Assembly (NCBI GenBank): GCA_940337035.1 | Contig: OW679203.1 | Coordinates: forward strand, 27,971,495 to 28,035,494 | DNA from: Agriotes lineatus | Lineage: Eukaryota > Arthropoda > Insecta > Coleoptera > Elateridae | Reading direction: 5' to 3' | Length of the DNA: 64,000 nt | Shown here: piece by piece, positions 1-10,549 of the stretch | Numbering within the stretch: the first letter of the stretch is position 1 | How the letters are laid out: each line of letters opens with the position of its first letter | Made by a program: the position numbers and the translations under genes | The notes under the pieces: model-generated | Database searches by the model: none | Seen by the model: only the letters and a program-made list of their open reading frames with translations | What the model was told of the DNA's origin: nothing

Positions 1-555
1 TCCGGTAGTGCGATAAAGATGCTCTTAATGTGTTAAACAACGGCTTATGATTTTTCCTTGTCACTTTCCATAAGGAATGAGTCCTTCAAGGTAATCCTTA
101 AAGGTTTTATCTTTGTATTTGTTTTAATTCTCTAGTTGCTGAGTTGTACCTATCCCTGTTTTTTTGATAGGTATCGGGTATTCTGCCACTCTCTTCTTAG
201 TCTCCTTAGATACTTTATTTATGAGTTTATGGGGTAGTCATGCTTTACTAAGTAATGTTTTTTATAGGGATGCCTGCCTAATCTGCTTTTTGTATGGTAG
301 CTGTTAATTTTTCTACCGCCTCTTCTATGTCGGTTGCTGCTTTTAGGGGAATGTTTAATACAAGTTTTTCTTCAATTTTTTCCCTTAAGAAATTCCAGTT
401 GTTTGTGGGTTGTGTAGTTATGGCTGATTGTTTTTCTCGAAGACAGTTGTACTAAGTATTACAACCACCGGTGAGAGGCCATAACTGTTTTTCACTTTCA
501 TAAATGCATGGCCTTTTGCAATAAAGAAATCTAGGCAGGCGGGCATTTCGTGTTG
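1..555 (-). pseudogene. Jockey-like non-LTR retrotransposon fragment (endonuclease end plus linker), continues off the left edge
   Basis: Read on the minus strand, broken frames give pieces typical of the Jockey group: LDFFIAKG, then SPVVVILSTTV (the end of the AP endonuclease, where the family has SDHSPV), then FLREKIEEKLVLNIPLKAA, DIEEAVEKLT and, close to the window edge, ATRELKQI and SLWKVTRK. These follow in the order expected for the endonuclease C-terminus and the linker before the reverse transcriptase, which would lie beyond base 1. Several stops (for example after NNQP) and at least two frame changes show that it is dead. I infer a 5'-truncated or internally broken copy; the boundary near 555 is where the similarity fades. 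Assignment to Jockey rather than a relative is by remembered motif style, not by a search. Confidence 0.75.
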
Positions 556-2079
556 TAGTCGTCCCTCGAGATGTATCTAACTCTTAGGTTGCAAAGTTAA
601 ATATGGGTCTCACATCAGTAGCTGTTAGTTGGTTATCGTTATTATTGTTTATAACTGTATAGATTTCAGTTGAAATAATACATGCATTCCAAGAATTATA
701 CTTTTCAAATGGTTGCAGAGACAGTGTTGTTCTTAAAGAGACAAATTCACAAAGAAGAGAAAGTAGAAAGGAGGTATGAATATCAAAATTAAAGAACACC
801 AACAAAAGGAAATATTCAAATACAGCGTTTGAAGAATTTTAACAAAGAGAAATAATAGAAATATAGTGGAAACTAAATTTTTTTCCAATGAAGCCCGTTT
901 TAGCCATGGAATGATAAACATAGGCTGAAGATATCTGGTAAAACTAGTAAAAATGGTGGTTCAAGCAAAAGAGGTGTTTATCAGACAACCAGCAAATAAA
1001 GCGGGAAAAGGAAATCTGGAAGGATTAACAACTGTGTTGTATTTGGCGTGAAAAAAATAAGAAGAATAGGGTTGCCATCATCGTTTAGTTGGGCCCGTCA
1101 GGCTTCTGTCAGCATGGAGCGGCCAAGATTTTGTGTGAGACGCCTGAGACTTTTCCTGTTCTTTTGCTGGCGATTGAACTGTCTCTTTGTGTAATTTTGC
1201 TGCTGATTTAGAATGCACCAGAATAAGACTTGTTACTTGTAAATTATTGAGAATTTTAGCATGTGGTTTAGCGAAAAAAGTGCTTGTTGTGAAATAAGTT
1301 TAGGGGTGTATCCAGCTTAGTAGCGTAGTAACGCCTTCAACACTTTTGCTCCAAGTGGGCGTTGTTTTGTAGACAACAGTTTTATTCTTGCTTGGCGTCA
1401 CGACGAGCAGGTAGGATTCTTAGGAATTGTTTTAGAAACTTTTGGTCGCCTTGTAAAGAAGCATGACGGACGTAAGTAGTCCGAAATGGAGTAAGATACT
1501 GAAGAATAACTACTAGAGAAAGTTATATTTTGGCATTGAAGAAAGATTAAATGAGACATTGCTTATTGGGTGAACATAATTCAATTATTTATAATTGAAA
1601 ATGTTATCAGTAGAAAGGGCTCAATAGAACAAACTTGAAAGTGCATTCATGTGTTTCACAGCAATGTGAAAAGTAGAAATTGTATATGAACGTATAAAAA
1701 CATAATATGTTTGAAATAAACTAAATTAAAACTTGGTAACTATAAAACAAGCTTGGAATTGCATAAATAGTAGACGTTGCTTAAACGTGTGAGTAACGTA
1801 AGACGTATAAGACGAAATAAAAGTGCTAAAATGAAATACAACAACTTTCTTTCTACTTATTCTTAATATTTTCCTTGAGGGAATGTACTTGCCAGGAGTG
1901 ATGAGTCTTGAATCTAACTGCTTTATGTATTGAGTCGTGGTGGACTACTTCAAAACATCTATCTTCCTATTCACAGGTCTAGCATTATTTGTGTATGGTC
2001 GGTTTCAACTTTCTTTTTATCAGCGTTTCACGGGCGACTGCGGTCGGCTTTAGGACAAGGCCGTTTTTCAAAATATTTT
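556..2079. other. Unannotated AT-rich stretch
   Basis: No gene is supported here. Open frames are short and compositionally ordinary. A CGTCACG-AGCAGGTA-like segment near 1398-1415 resembles one near 55238-55252, which may be another faint interspersed repeat. I see no RNA gene or splice-flanked exon. Confidence 0.5.
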
Positions 2080-2370
2080 GTTTCATGTATGGTGTGTACG
2101 TACATGCGAGTAGATCCAACTATCTCGCAAGTAGCTTTTTCTAGGAGTTAATCGTAGTTTTCTTTGATTTTATCTCTATTTTTGTGTGTTTTGGGGTCAA
2201 TAGATTGTGTGAAGAAGTTGTCCTTTTGTAAGCATTGTTTACTTTTTAAAGAAATATTGATACTTTCTATCTACGAACCGGGGTATTACGAGGGTTTCAT
2301 GGTCACTGAGCTAGCAAAGCAAACACAAAGTGCAAATTATTAAATTTTAAAGTTACGACGTGATGGACTA
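2080..2370 (+). repeat. Interspersed repeat family E, copy 1
   Basis: Blocks such as TCATGTATG...TACATGCG-GTAG and TGAGCTAGCAA-G-AAACA are shared in order and orientation with 53650-53830. Copy 1 carries about 100 bp more between the two blocks. No coding content is recognisable, so the class is unknown. An old dispersed element is inferred because the flanks do not match. Confidence 0.45.
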
Positions 2371-2949
2371 GCAAAGGCTTCATTATAAGTATTTCAAGCC
2401 TTCAGTAAGGTGTGGCGTAAAGCCTTACTCTATAAAGTTCGGAAGACAATTACCAATCACCCCATGACTCGTCCCATGTATTCCATAGTTTCACAGTTAT
2501 GAATGTCATCATGTGCATTATATTCTAGTGTTAATTAAAGAAGTGTATAAAGATACATTTAAGGTAAATCCTTTTTTACTCTCGAAATAGATTAGGAAGA
2601 TGCAGTGAACATAAAACACCAACTGCTTTAGGCGATCCTTAACACAGTGTAAGCCCAGGAGAAATCGCGGTAGAATGTGGGGATTATGCAAAAAGGAATA
2701 GACCAAAGAAAGGAGCTTAGCTTGAACTAAATCTCCTGTGGGATCAGGATGTTTCAAGCACATCCGGTAATTCTCTGTAAAAAATCCCACACACTTCATT
2801 TAAATGAACTTAATTAGGAACAAAATGTTTTGAACTGAAGATGCAAGCGCGTGGACGTGGCGGAACTGTGCTAAAATTTCGGCCGAACTTTATTTATCGC
2901 AGTAGTTTCTAACTTTTATGGCTCCAGCGCGGCGATGAATTCTGCTTAC
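2371..2949. other. Probable intron or intergenic DNA left of the 2950 exon
   Basis: Nothing recognisable. If the exon at 2950-3016 is real, this stretch starts with its downstream intron on the minus strand (donor gtaagc at 2949-2944). Confidence 0.4.
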
Positions 2950-3016
2950 CTTTTGCATTGCCGACGATATTTGGACCGTTGTCCTGAGTTTCATCCATCG
3001 TTGATTGGATTTCGTT
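2950..3016 (-). CDS. Candidate internal exon (67 bp), gene unidentified
   Basis: On the minus strand a strong acceptor (pyrimidine tract ending ctggttgcag) is followed by 67 bases without stop in two frames and then a strong donor, AAAG|gtaagc. One frame reads NEIQSTMDETQDNG...; the other, joined in phase to the exon candidate at 3749-3865, reads TKSNQRWMKLRTTVQ and ends on a codon boundary. The GC content is higher than in the flanks. Splice signals and openness are seen directly; being an exon is inference. I do not recognise the protein. The second frame is basic and would suit a cytoplasmic linker, but no function can be given. Confidence 0.45.
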
Positions 3017-3748
3017 CTGCAACCAGAAAAAGGGGCACATTAGGCGGCGAAGGGTCGCAAGGGCAACGAACACAAATGCACTTATCTAGTCAAGAGCAGT
3101 ATCAGTAGGAAACTAAGTAAGTATTAGTAAATGTTACACAATCAACTGCAGAAGATAATAGTAAGCTGAAAAGTAAACACCGACCTAACAGCATACCTAG
3201 ATCATTCAGAAGGCTAACAATCAAAGTTGCGTCTGCTTTCATGTACACGCCGTTTTATAGGTGCAAAATTTAGAGGTGATATGTTACAAATTATTTGAAA
3301 TTTTGTCGTCGCGTTAGGGGGGGGGGAAGACATAGATTCGTATCTCATGCACTAAAAAATAAACTTAGAGGACGTTACTTAGAGTGTTATTGCAATTAAA
3401 AGAATGAGCCAAGAATTTAAAGGGCTTAAAACGCGTGCTGCAGTATATAATGGTCAAAGTTGAAGGCCAAATTGACAATAAGTGGTGCGTAAGGACGCAG
3501 CTGCCTCGTTCCCATTCAAATTTAGGATACTTAACGACGTCGCTATTTTTAGGCGGCAAACACGGTTCGATTAACGAGGGCTGTGCAAATACTATCCGCA
3601 ATTTCGAGTAGCGCAACTTTGATCCTCAGCTGCAACAACAAATAGTAGAAGTAGTAGTAGACGTAATTAGTTGTAGTAAACTGTAGAAGACCACCAAACA
3701 TCGAGCAAAACTGCAAGGAAGTAAAGGAGTATCGTAAATGTGCACAAC

Positions 3749-3865
3749 CTCTTGATTTTACGCAGCGAGTGATAGTAAGCCATGACCGCCCGAATATTCT
3801 TCCAGCTTTGAGTCGCCGCTTTCGGGGGCTCTTCCGCAAATCCTTCCGTTTCCTCTTTCTCAGCT
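3749..3865 (-). CDS. Candidate internal exon (117 bp), gene unidentified
   Basis: The minus strand shows an acceptor (ggtatctttgcag) at 3866, then an open frame beginning with one base of a split codon and reading AEKEETEGFAEEPP and then QSWKNIRAVMAYYHSLRKIK. An AG|gttgtg donor at 3748 is weak because its third intron base is T. A stronger-looking GC|gtaaaa lies 13 bases earlier but would give a stop when joined to the next exon. Using the weak donor, 117 bases fit 1+38 codons+2 and continue in phase into 2950-3016 across a 732-bp intron. An acidic stretch followed by a basic YYHSLRKIKR segment looks like real protein rather than noise. I do not recognise the family. Confidence 0.45.
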
Positions 3866-6800
3866 CTGCAAAGATACCCTTCTAGACGATCTACTTACAG
3901 TACACTGGCATTTGTTCAGCAATAAGCAAGCGCTTTACTAGAATGAGAGGTTATTTTGGTTCTTACCCTATCGTTGCTTGTGCCTAGGATAGGTAAATAT
4001 AAGGATTAAGCTTAACTAATTTATTTGCCATTTATTAAAAACTGAAAAGGTTTCCCAGATATTTTAATTGTAAATTAAGGAGGTTATAATTAGTAATTTA
4101 CTTGTTTTATTGATTGTATTTAAAATGAACTTAGACCACGTCGTATTTTTATGCAGGCATCAAGTTCCATTGTTTGTACATATCTTACCTTATACACAAA
4201 AACAAGGATTCTTAAAGTACCTATATTTGCAGATAGATCTACATGTTCGCTATTAAATAGCCATAAACAGTTTTAGGTTAATTAAACTCTGTTACTATCG
4301 TCTTACAGATTGTGACATTATACAAAGAGTTGTTGAATCTTTGACACTTAATGTTTTTTTTTTCAATTATCTTCTGTATATAAAACTAGGACTCTTTAGT
4401 CCCGGTCAAATTCTAATTGGGCTTTGACCATATCATCATGGCATACAGATAAACATACTTTGTAAAGGTTCTAAAAACTATATGGCTTGCCCTATTTTAT
4501 GATTTGTTGTATATTAGTATGAAAGGCATGGCAGTTATGAAATGGAACATAAAGTTGAACAACATCAATAAATTACTGTTTGTAAGAGTCATCGATATAA
4601 AATGTTTTGAACTATTATAGAGATTTCTATATACATATTGCTGTTTCAATTTAGGGAATTTCATATATTACCATAAGTGTTTGATTCACACAGATGCGTG
4701 CATCAAAACCTTTTTGATTATAATTAATCATGTAATTCAAGTCATAACTGTTCTATCTCATTCAAAGGTCGTGGTAAAGTCAAATTTGCATCTTGCCGTA
4801 TTTGTTTGCCTCTGTTAATATTGGAAAGGAATTTGTAAGCTTCCCTTAATGGCTTTTAAGCGGATGGATACATTTTCTACTAGAACTTAAGCCGACTTAG
4901 CATATTTGGGAATCATGGGTTTATGGATTTCGTTCAATTGCCTCATTGAGAGAGCTTAGCATTAGGATTCTTAGAATAAGTATTTATTCCTACGTGCGAC
5001 GCTCCGATTGGCTACGCAGGATCGCCTCAGCCAATAGTGTTTGAGCTTGCCCCTCCTTGATGAATTTGCGAGTTCGGCTCGTTGTAAATTCAGAGTTAGT
5101 TAGATTCAGAGTCTCGAGGAAGCAAGTTCAGCTATGCTTTGTGCTAGTTTGCGTTTCGGTCTAACTCCCTGGTAAAGACGTTTCCAGGTTGTTTTGTGTT
5201 ACGGTTACGCGCAATTCGCTATTTTCGCGTGGCCAATCCAAGCATGTCACAACAGTTGAAGCTTTTGTAAAAAACCATCGGTCCATCAGTGACGTTTGTA
5301 ATCGTTGTTACTCAATATACTCGTGTTTGTTAAGTCTTGTTTCACTCCAACAACTAACTGAACCCAAGTTAGGGTTATTAAGTGGCAGTTCCCGGCAATC
5401 CCATTGAACCGGAATTCGCAGTGGATTAATTGGGGGCCCCATTCGTGGAAGCCTCTTATCAAGTTAATCATACAAAAAACAATAAGATCAGTTAGCTATC
5501 AGGGAAAAAATACATAAAATAATATGCACTTAATTGCCATGGTTGAAAAAGGCTTGGCGTTTCTAAAAAGCATTTTTCTCTCCTGTTTTGGTGGACTATC
5601 TTAAAAGGCAACCAATTTTGAAAACTAACTAAAAATACGATTTGTAATGTACAGTTTCCGTTGCTCTCTAAGTAGGCCTTTAATCCAACTTTATAACTTT
5701 TCACATGGCTTTACCATAGCAATCGTTTCATTTATAGTTCTTCCAACTTGGTGAACATTCAACAATTCAATAGCCTAATTGTCCATTTATGTTCGTTTTT
5801 AGTTACCAAGGTTTTGGTAATATGTTATAGACTTACTCACTATTAACTAAACATACACATGTACTGCAACTGGTAAAAATACTATAATGGAAGAACAAGT
5901 TCTATTTGACTAACGTGTGTTCTCTGCAGCCATGGACCAAGAAATCTTCAGTCATATTTACAAAACTTCTCTTTTCTAATTTCTATACTGAGCTCCCTTT
6001 AGTGTTTATTGTAGTAGTTAATCATTTAATGAGCTACTTAGGTATACACATTTTCTCAATATTACTCAGACATTTTGGTTCGTTTTCATTTCTGTTTCAA
6101 GAAAAAATATCAACAGTTGAGAAATTAATAAAATTATTTCGGACTGATATAAACACCACCTATATTAATGCCCTTTCTTTGGTTGCATGAGCCATTTATC
6201 AAGTAAATTATTTTTGTTAACCAAGATAGAGTGTCAGAATAGCTGTCTAAAGACAATGCTGAACTCCGCCTTGTGATATCCCATTATCTTCTTTAATTTT
6301 TATTTACTTTTACGTCTAAATTCCTTTAAGGTAAATTAGTTCTATTTATTTACTAGCAACATAATATCGTTCATTTTTATCATAGGTACAAAATATGAAA
6401 AGCTACTCATAATTCCCTAGGGATCTTCAAATTATTTCTCCTTCAATCTCATGGTAACCATGCAGCTACAAACAATGTCTTAGCAACTATACATTCAGAC
6501 AATCCTTGGTGTTACTTACATATTCTCCTTTTCAATATAACATATGACACTTTTGCCATTTTCAAATTTTATACTAATCTTACTAATATGGTAGTAAATA
6601 AAATAATGTATATACAACCGGAGATATCAATGTTTTTTACCTTCGGTTGACTTAAAGACCTCAGGCCAGAATCCCTCAATTTTTAACCATGTCAACCTCA
6701 TGGAAAAACTTCATATCTCCCTTACTGTATAAATGTCTATATTAGCCACTGCTGACCTTGTCTCTTCTATGAATATGTTTTTACGTATAATCGTTGTTTT

Positions 6801-6943
6801 GTACGAGATGGGGAGATAATAAAGGTCGACCTACTGTTATTATTACTATTATTATTTTTCGGTATACCCCTGCTAACTATAATGTAACCATATAACAGCT
6901 TAAATTTTGTAACCTTTCATATGGTTAGGTCATAAAATAAGCT
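3866..6943. other. Unannotated AT-rich stretch
   Basis: No convincing gene. A 94-codon open frame at 5906-6190 begins just before a good acceptor (ttctctgcag at 5929) but its product is compositionally ordinary. An (ATT)-rich run lies near 6837-6860. The GC-richer block at 4990-5470 is listed separately for its paired CCAAT boxes. Confidence 0.4.
5007..5035. promoter_or_regulatory. Inverted pair of CCAAT boxes in a GC-richer block
   Basis: ATTGGCT (5007-5013) and AGCCAAT (5029-5035) form a perfect 7-bp inverted repeat 15 bases apart. Such paired CCAAT boxes are common in promoters and LTRs, and the next 400 bp are richer in GC and CpG than the surroundings. No TATA box or initiator could be placed with confidence, so a promoter or an LTR remnant is only a suggestion. 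Confidence 0.2.
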
Positions 6944-7126
6944 ATGGAAAACTTCATTAAGAAAGAACTTGGAGTAGAACCAAAAATAAGAAATGCAAGA
7001 AAAAATGGAAGAAATGTAAGAAACGCAACCAGAACGATAAAGGAGAAAGAATTATACGAAAAATTTGAGAAAGTGAACATCTGTTTATGTATGGTAAAGC
7101 ACAAGCAGGTGTTGCTGTTGGTATAA
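6944..7126 (+). pseudogene. Possible LINE ORF1-like remnant (60 codons)
   Basis: The open frame reads MENFIKKELGVEPKIRNARK and continues basic and Lys/Glu-rich. The pattern of an ELGVE-x-KI-x-NARK-x-G segment resembles the RNA-recognition-like part of some insect LINE ORF1 proteins (inference from memory of the motif style). No downstream ORF2 is found. It could equally be a chance open frame in A-rich DNA. Confidence 0.25.
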
Positions 7127-7849
7127 ATAAGGGAACTAATAAGTGGATAAAAGTGGATATACAGTCGTGTTCAAATAAATAAAATGTAGATGAAATTGAA
7201 AAATATCTCAGAAACAGTGACCGGTTGCCTCTGCTTCTCAACGTTTAATAGTTATTTATTCTACAAGAGATGTAAGTAGCATTTACCAGGTAAAACTGAG
7301 TTTGTATCCGAGGTGTCAGTCGAGGGCTAACAATAGAGTCCAAGGCTGGTAAGGATATTTACTTCGCGAATTTCTTATTACATTTTTTCCACTCTCGCGA
7401 ATTCAAAATAAAAGTTTAGATTTTGTTCAAGTCTAAAATGAATATTTTGCTTACTTCCCGTTACTAATAGCAACCATAACTTTTGAAGAAATTTATGGAG
7501 TTATGGTTCAGGTTTTAACCCAACCTACATTTGGAAAAAGAGTTGTTTCAGATGTATTTGAACACACATCAGAAAGGCTGATGAGGGGTGATATATGTGT
7601 GTACGAAAATAATAAATTACGAAGTTTTGTCTCTTGTTGGTTATCAGAAAATGAGGAGCAGAGAAAATTAATAAAATAATAAGTTTTTATTATAGGAAAT
7701 CTTAATGCCATAGCTGGAAGAAGAGAACTGGAGAGTTACCCATGTAAGGGCATTTTTAGTTTGTATGAATGTGCAGCTAATAAGCATTATTTTCTCGATC
7801 CCGAATTTACGATTCCGCCTGTATATGGGTATTTTGAATTATTCGCTTC
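7127..7849. other. Unannotated stretch before repeat family A
   Basis: No gene, RNA or repeat supported. The left edge of family A is gradual, so part of 7750-7850 may belong to it. Confidence 0.4.
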
Positions 7850-9334
7850 CAGTTAGCAGTTTTAAGTGCACTCATTCTGCGTTATCGCTTTGTTTCGGGC
7901 CTGTTTTCGAGCTAGAATAGCCACGCACGTGTTTCTTATCGATCCGCAGCAGACGTGAGTTTGCTGTATAAGCGCTTGAGTTTTGAGCTAGAATAAAAGG
8001 CAGTTGCCGTGTGTTAGAGAGAGCTAGTACGAATATTGGCTCCCACTATTTGTCGATTGCGAGGTAGTCTAAGCGTTTTTCGTGGCACAATTGTACCGGC
8101 ATCGCAAGAAGCAACAAGTGATTTGGAAGTGTTTTTTCCGCCGTGAAGCCTTCGGGCTTGCGTATGCGGCGTGGCGTTTATTTAATGTGCAATTAGTGGG
8201 TAACGGTTGTGCCTTTGGTGTGTGTGTGTATGTCCCATGTTTTGTGCCGTTACTTGAACTCCCGTCGATTCAACGTCAGTGCTGTGTGTTTTGCATTTTC
8301 TGAAGTTATTGAACTGCATGTGGTAGCGTTCGCCTTTAGGCGAACTTAGCGTTATTGTTTACCGATTTAAGTCTTTGAGTTTCTCGATTATCGTGGGGCG
8401 GCAATCCTTATAATACTTCGTTTGCAGCATCGGTTTATTCATGTGTCGCAAAGCTCCCGTTATTATCGTTTCATGCCATTCTGCTCCCTTAGGTGCCTAT
8501 CGCAGTGTCTAAAATGCAGCCCGTTTGCAGCGACTTAGGACGTTGTTTACAGCTAAGCCAAGTTTCTTAAAGGCACCGTTATATTGTAGTAACTTTTACA
8601 GTGCCAACTTTAAAGTGTACCCACAGTTTGCGTAACGTGGCGGTTATTGTAGCATTTATTGCTTGTACCATTGCACTTGCTAAACCATTATTTATAGTTG
8701 TTTACCTGTAAATTTAATTCATTGCCGTCAGAATTCATGAACCTATTTAAGTTTACGTCGTGGCAATTGAAGTATGTGTCTCAATTGTACCTTGTTTATC
8801 TGATTACCGTTTATCATTGCTGTTTATTGAGTCAGTATTTTGACAATTCAGTGTTAATACCGTTTACAAGTTATTTCGATAGTTGATGTCAAGTTTACAG
8901 CTTCTTTAGTAGATTGAGGCATTACGTAATTTTATATATTTAACTATTGCTAACTAATTTCATATTTTTATATACTCAACCTTTATCCATTTAAATATTT
9001 TGTTAATACATTTTATGTTTGTTTAGCTGTGGTTTTCTTTTGATTGTGTGCATGCGATTTGTGTATGTATTTTTCCAGTGTAAAAGGAGTTTAGCAAGCT
9101 GCTCAAGTGAGTTCTCGGAAGGTAAATCCGATGATATTGGACGTGGCTCGCTGACCAGGACACTGCCAAGGTTGTAGTTGAAAGGTGTTTCCATTATGCT
9201 TCCAATTTCTTCGTTGGGTTCACCTATGCATTTTTCTCTTGTAGGAATCGTGATGGCGCCTTTGCGATTAAGATCTGCTTTTCTGGCCATTGCACTGTGT
9301 TATCTCGTGTTGGACTAGCCTAGCTTCACTGAAG
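7850..9334 (+). repeat. Interspersed repeat family A, copy 1, left part (host of the nested LINE)
   Basis: From about 8250 to 9334 the sequence aligns, with many changes, to 44200-45300. Shared blocks in the same order include GAACTGCA-GTG-TAG, AGTTTACAGTGC, GTTGTCAAGTTTAC-like text, TTGCATGCGATTT and AAAGGAGTTTAG-AAGCTG. The similarity stops at about 9335 and resumes at 13755, which defines the LINE insertion. A 95-codon open frame on the minus strand (9003-9290), starting MARKADLNRKGAITI and containing SLEQLAKLLLHW, looks more protein-like than most open frames here. It is broken in copy 2. With the LTR-like segment to its right it could be the start of a gag-like ORF of an LTR element on the minus strand, but this is unproven. 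Confidence 0.6.
8328..8345. other. Perfect hairpin with tetraloop
   Basis: GTTCGCC (8328-8334), loop TTTA, GGCGAAC (8339-8345) form a 7-bp perfect stem inside family A. It is too short for a miRNA precursor and there is no T-run for a Pol III terminator. It may be structural within the repeat. Confidence 0.3.
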
Positions 9335-9469
9335 TTCAGTTCCGATAGTCGAGCAGGTAAGACCGCTCCGCTTATCGCTCCGCTAAACGTTCAATACGCC
9401 TTGTGTAGTGTGTTCCACACGTGCACGATCCTATTTCTTCCGTTGAAAATCTAACTAATACGTAATATT

Positions 9470-10411
9470 ATGCCGGCGAGCTGTGGTGTCTGTGGTGAAC
9501 TCTGTGAAGATGGAAAATCATCAGTTAAGTGTACCGGCATGTGTGAAAATGTATTTCACGCCAAATGCGTTAAGCCTGAGGGTGTTAAAACCAGAACTGT
9601 AGGTAAAGATTGGAAATGCGAATCCTGTGCTACGAAAAAAGATACCGCCTCAGTGAGCAGTAGCAAATCCATGACCACGGGGATTTCCAAAGAATTTTTT
9701 ATTTCTGCTCTGGATGCACTGAAAGGAGAAATGTTCAATGAATTGAAATCTTACTCGACCCAGATGCAGGAGTTCAGGGAATCTGTTCAATTCCTCTCCG
9801 ATTCCGTTGATAAATCTAACAAACTCATGGAGGATATGCGGAAGGAGTATAGTGAAATAAAAAAAGAAAACGAATCGCTGCGGAATGAAAACAAAAAACT
9901 TAATGAATCCGTCGCCAATCTCCATGATAAGGTCAGGGCTCTGGAACAATATTCCAGAAGGACAAACCTAGAAATCAGTGGAATTCCTGAGTCACCGAGG
10001 GAAGATACGACCAGCCTACTCAAGGACGTCGGGAAAGCAATCGGGCAGGAGCTGCAGGAATCCCAGGTGATGGCAGCCCACCGTATACCGTCGTACAGGA
10101 AGGACCGAGCCCCCTCGCTCATCGTACAATTTCAGACTAAAATCCAACGAGATGCCTGGATCTCGAGCTTTAAGAAGAAGAGGACTCTGACTGCTGACGA
10201 GGTCAACCGTACCTTCCCTAAGAACAAAGTGTACTTAAGCGAACATCTGTCGCCTGACAATAAAGTATTCCTGGCGCGACTGAAAGAAGCATGCAAGGAG
10301 AAGGACTTCAAATATGTTTGGTTCCGAGACGGCAAGTTCTACGCCAGAAGAAACGACGGGGAGAGATGTCACAGGATCAGTTGTTTGACAGATCTATCCA
10401 AGTTACAGTAG
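9470..10411 (+). CDS. LINE ORF1 protein: PHD finger, coiled coil, FP-like C-terminal domain (313 aa)
   Basis: This is the RNA-binding, nucleocapsid-like protein of the element, expected to coat the LINE RNA in the cytoplasm. Residues 5-53 show a complete PHD-type Cys4-His-Cys3 array: C5, C8, C21, C25, H30, C33, C50, C53, with W48 two residues before C50, as in PHD fingers. Residues about 85-160 are Glu/Lys/Leu-rich with heptad-like spacing and should form a trimerising coiled coil. The C-terminal part from RRTNLEISGIP (163-173) to KVYLSEHLSP and FKYVWFRDGKFYARR resembles the Baculo_FP/LINE ORF1 C-terminal family, where it probably binds nucleic acid. The first ATG follows a stop-free but short leader; the context TATTATG is moderate. 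ORF1 and ORF2 share a frame and are separated by several stops. Family knowledge supports the roles; biochemical function is inferred. Confidence 0.9.
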   Translation: MPASCGVCGELCEDGKSSVKCTGMCENVFHAKCVKPEGVKTRTVGKDWKCESCATKKDTASVSSSKSMTTGISKEFFISALDALKGEMFNELKSYSTQMQEFRESVQFLSDSVDKSNKLMEDMRKEYSEIKKENESLRNENKKLNESVANLHDKVRALEQYSRRTNLEISGIPESPREDTTSLLKDVGKAIGQELQESQVMAAHRIPSYRKDRAPSLIVQFQTKIQRDAWISSFKKKRTLTADEVNRTFPKNKVYLSEHLSPDNKVFLARLKEACKEKDFKYVWFRDGKFYARRNDGERCHRISCLTDLSKLQ

Positions 10412-10549
10412 GCCCAATTAAACATACAGAACAGTAAGTGATATTTGGATTGTTATTTTGTTTCCCTACTTTCAATTCTAACAAGTTTTCTAAGTGTTAA
10501 GATAATGTAGGCTATAGTATTAAGAAGTTGAAGATTAAAACTGTATTTT

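Noticed and set aside
5906..6190. 94-codon ORF beside a good splice acceptor at 5929
   Set aside because: The product is AT-driven and hydrophobic, and no donor or conserved-looking segment is present.
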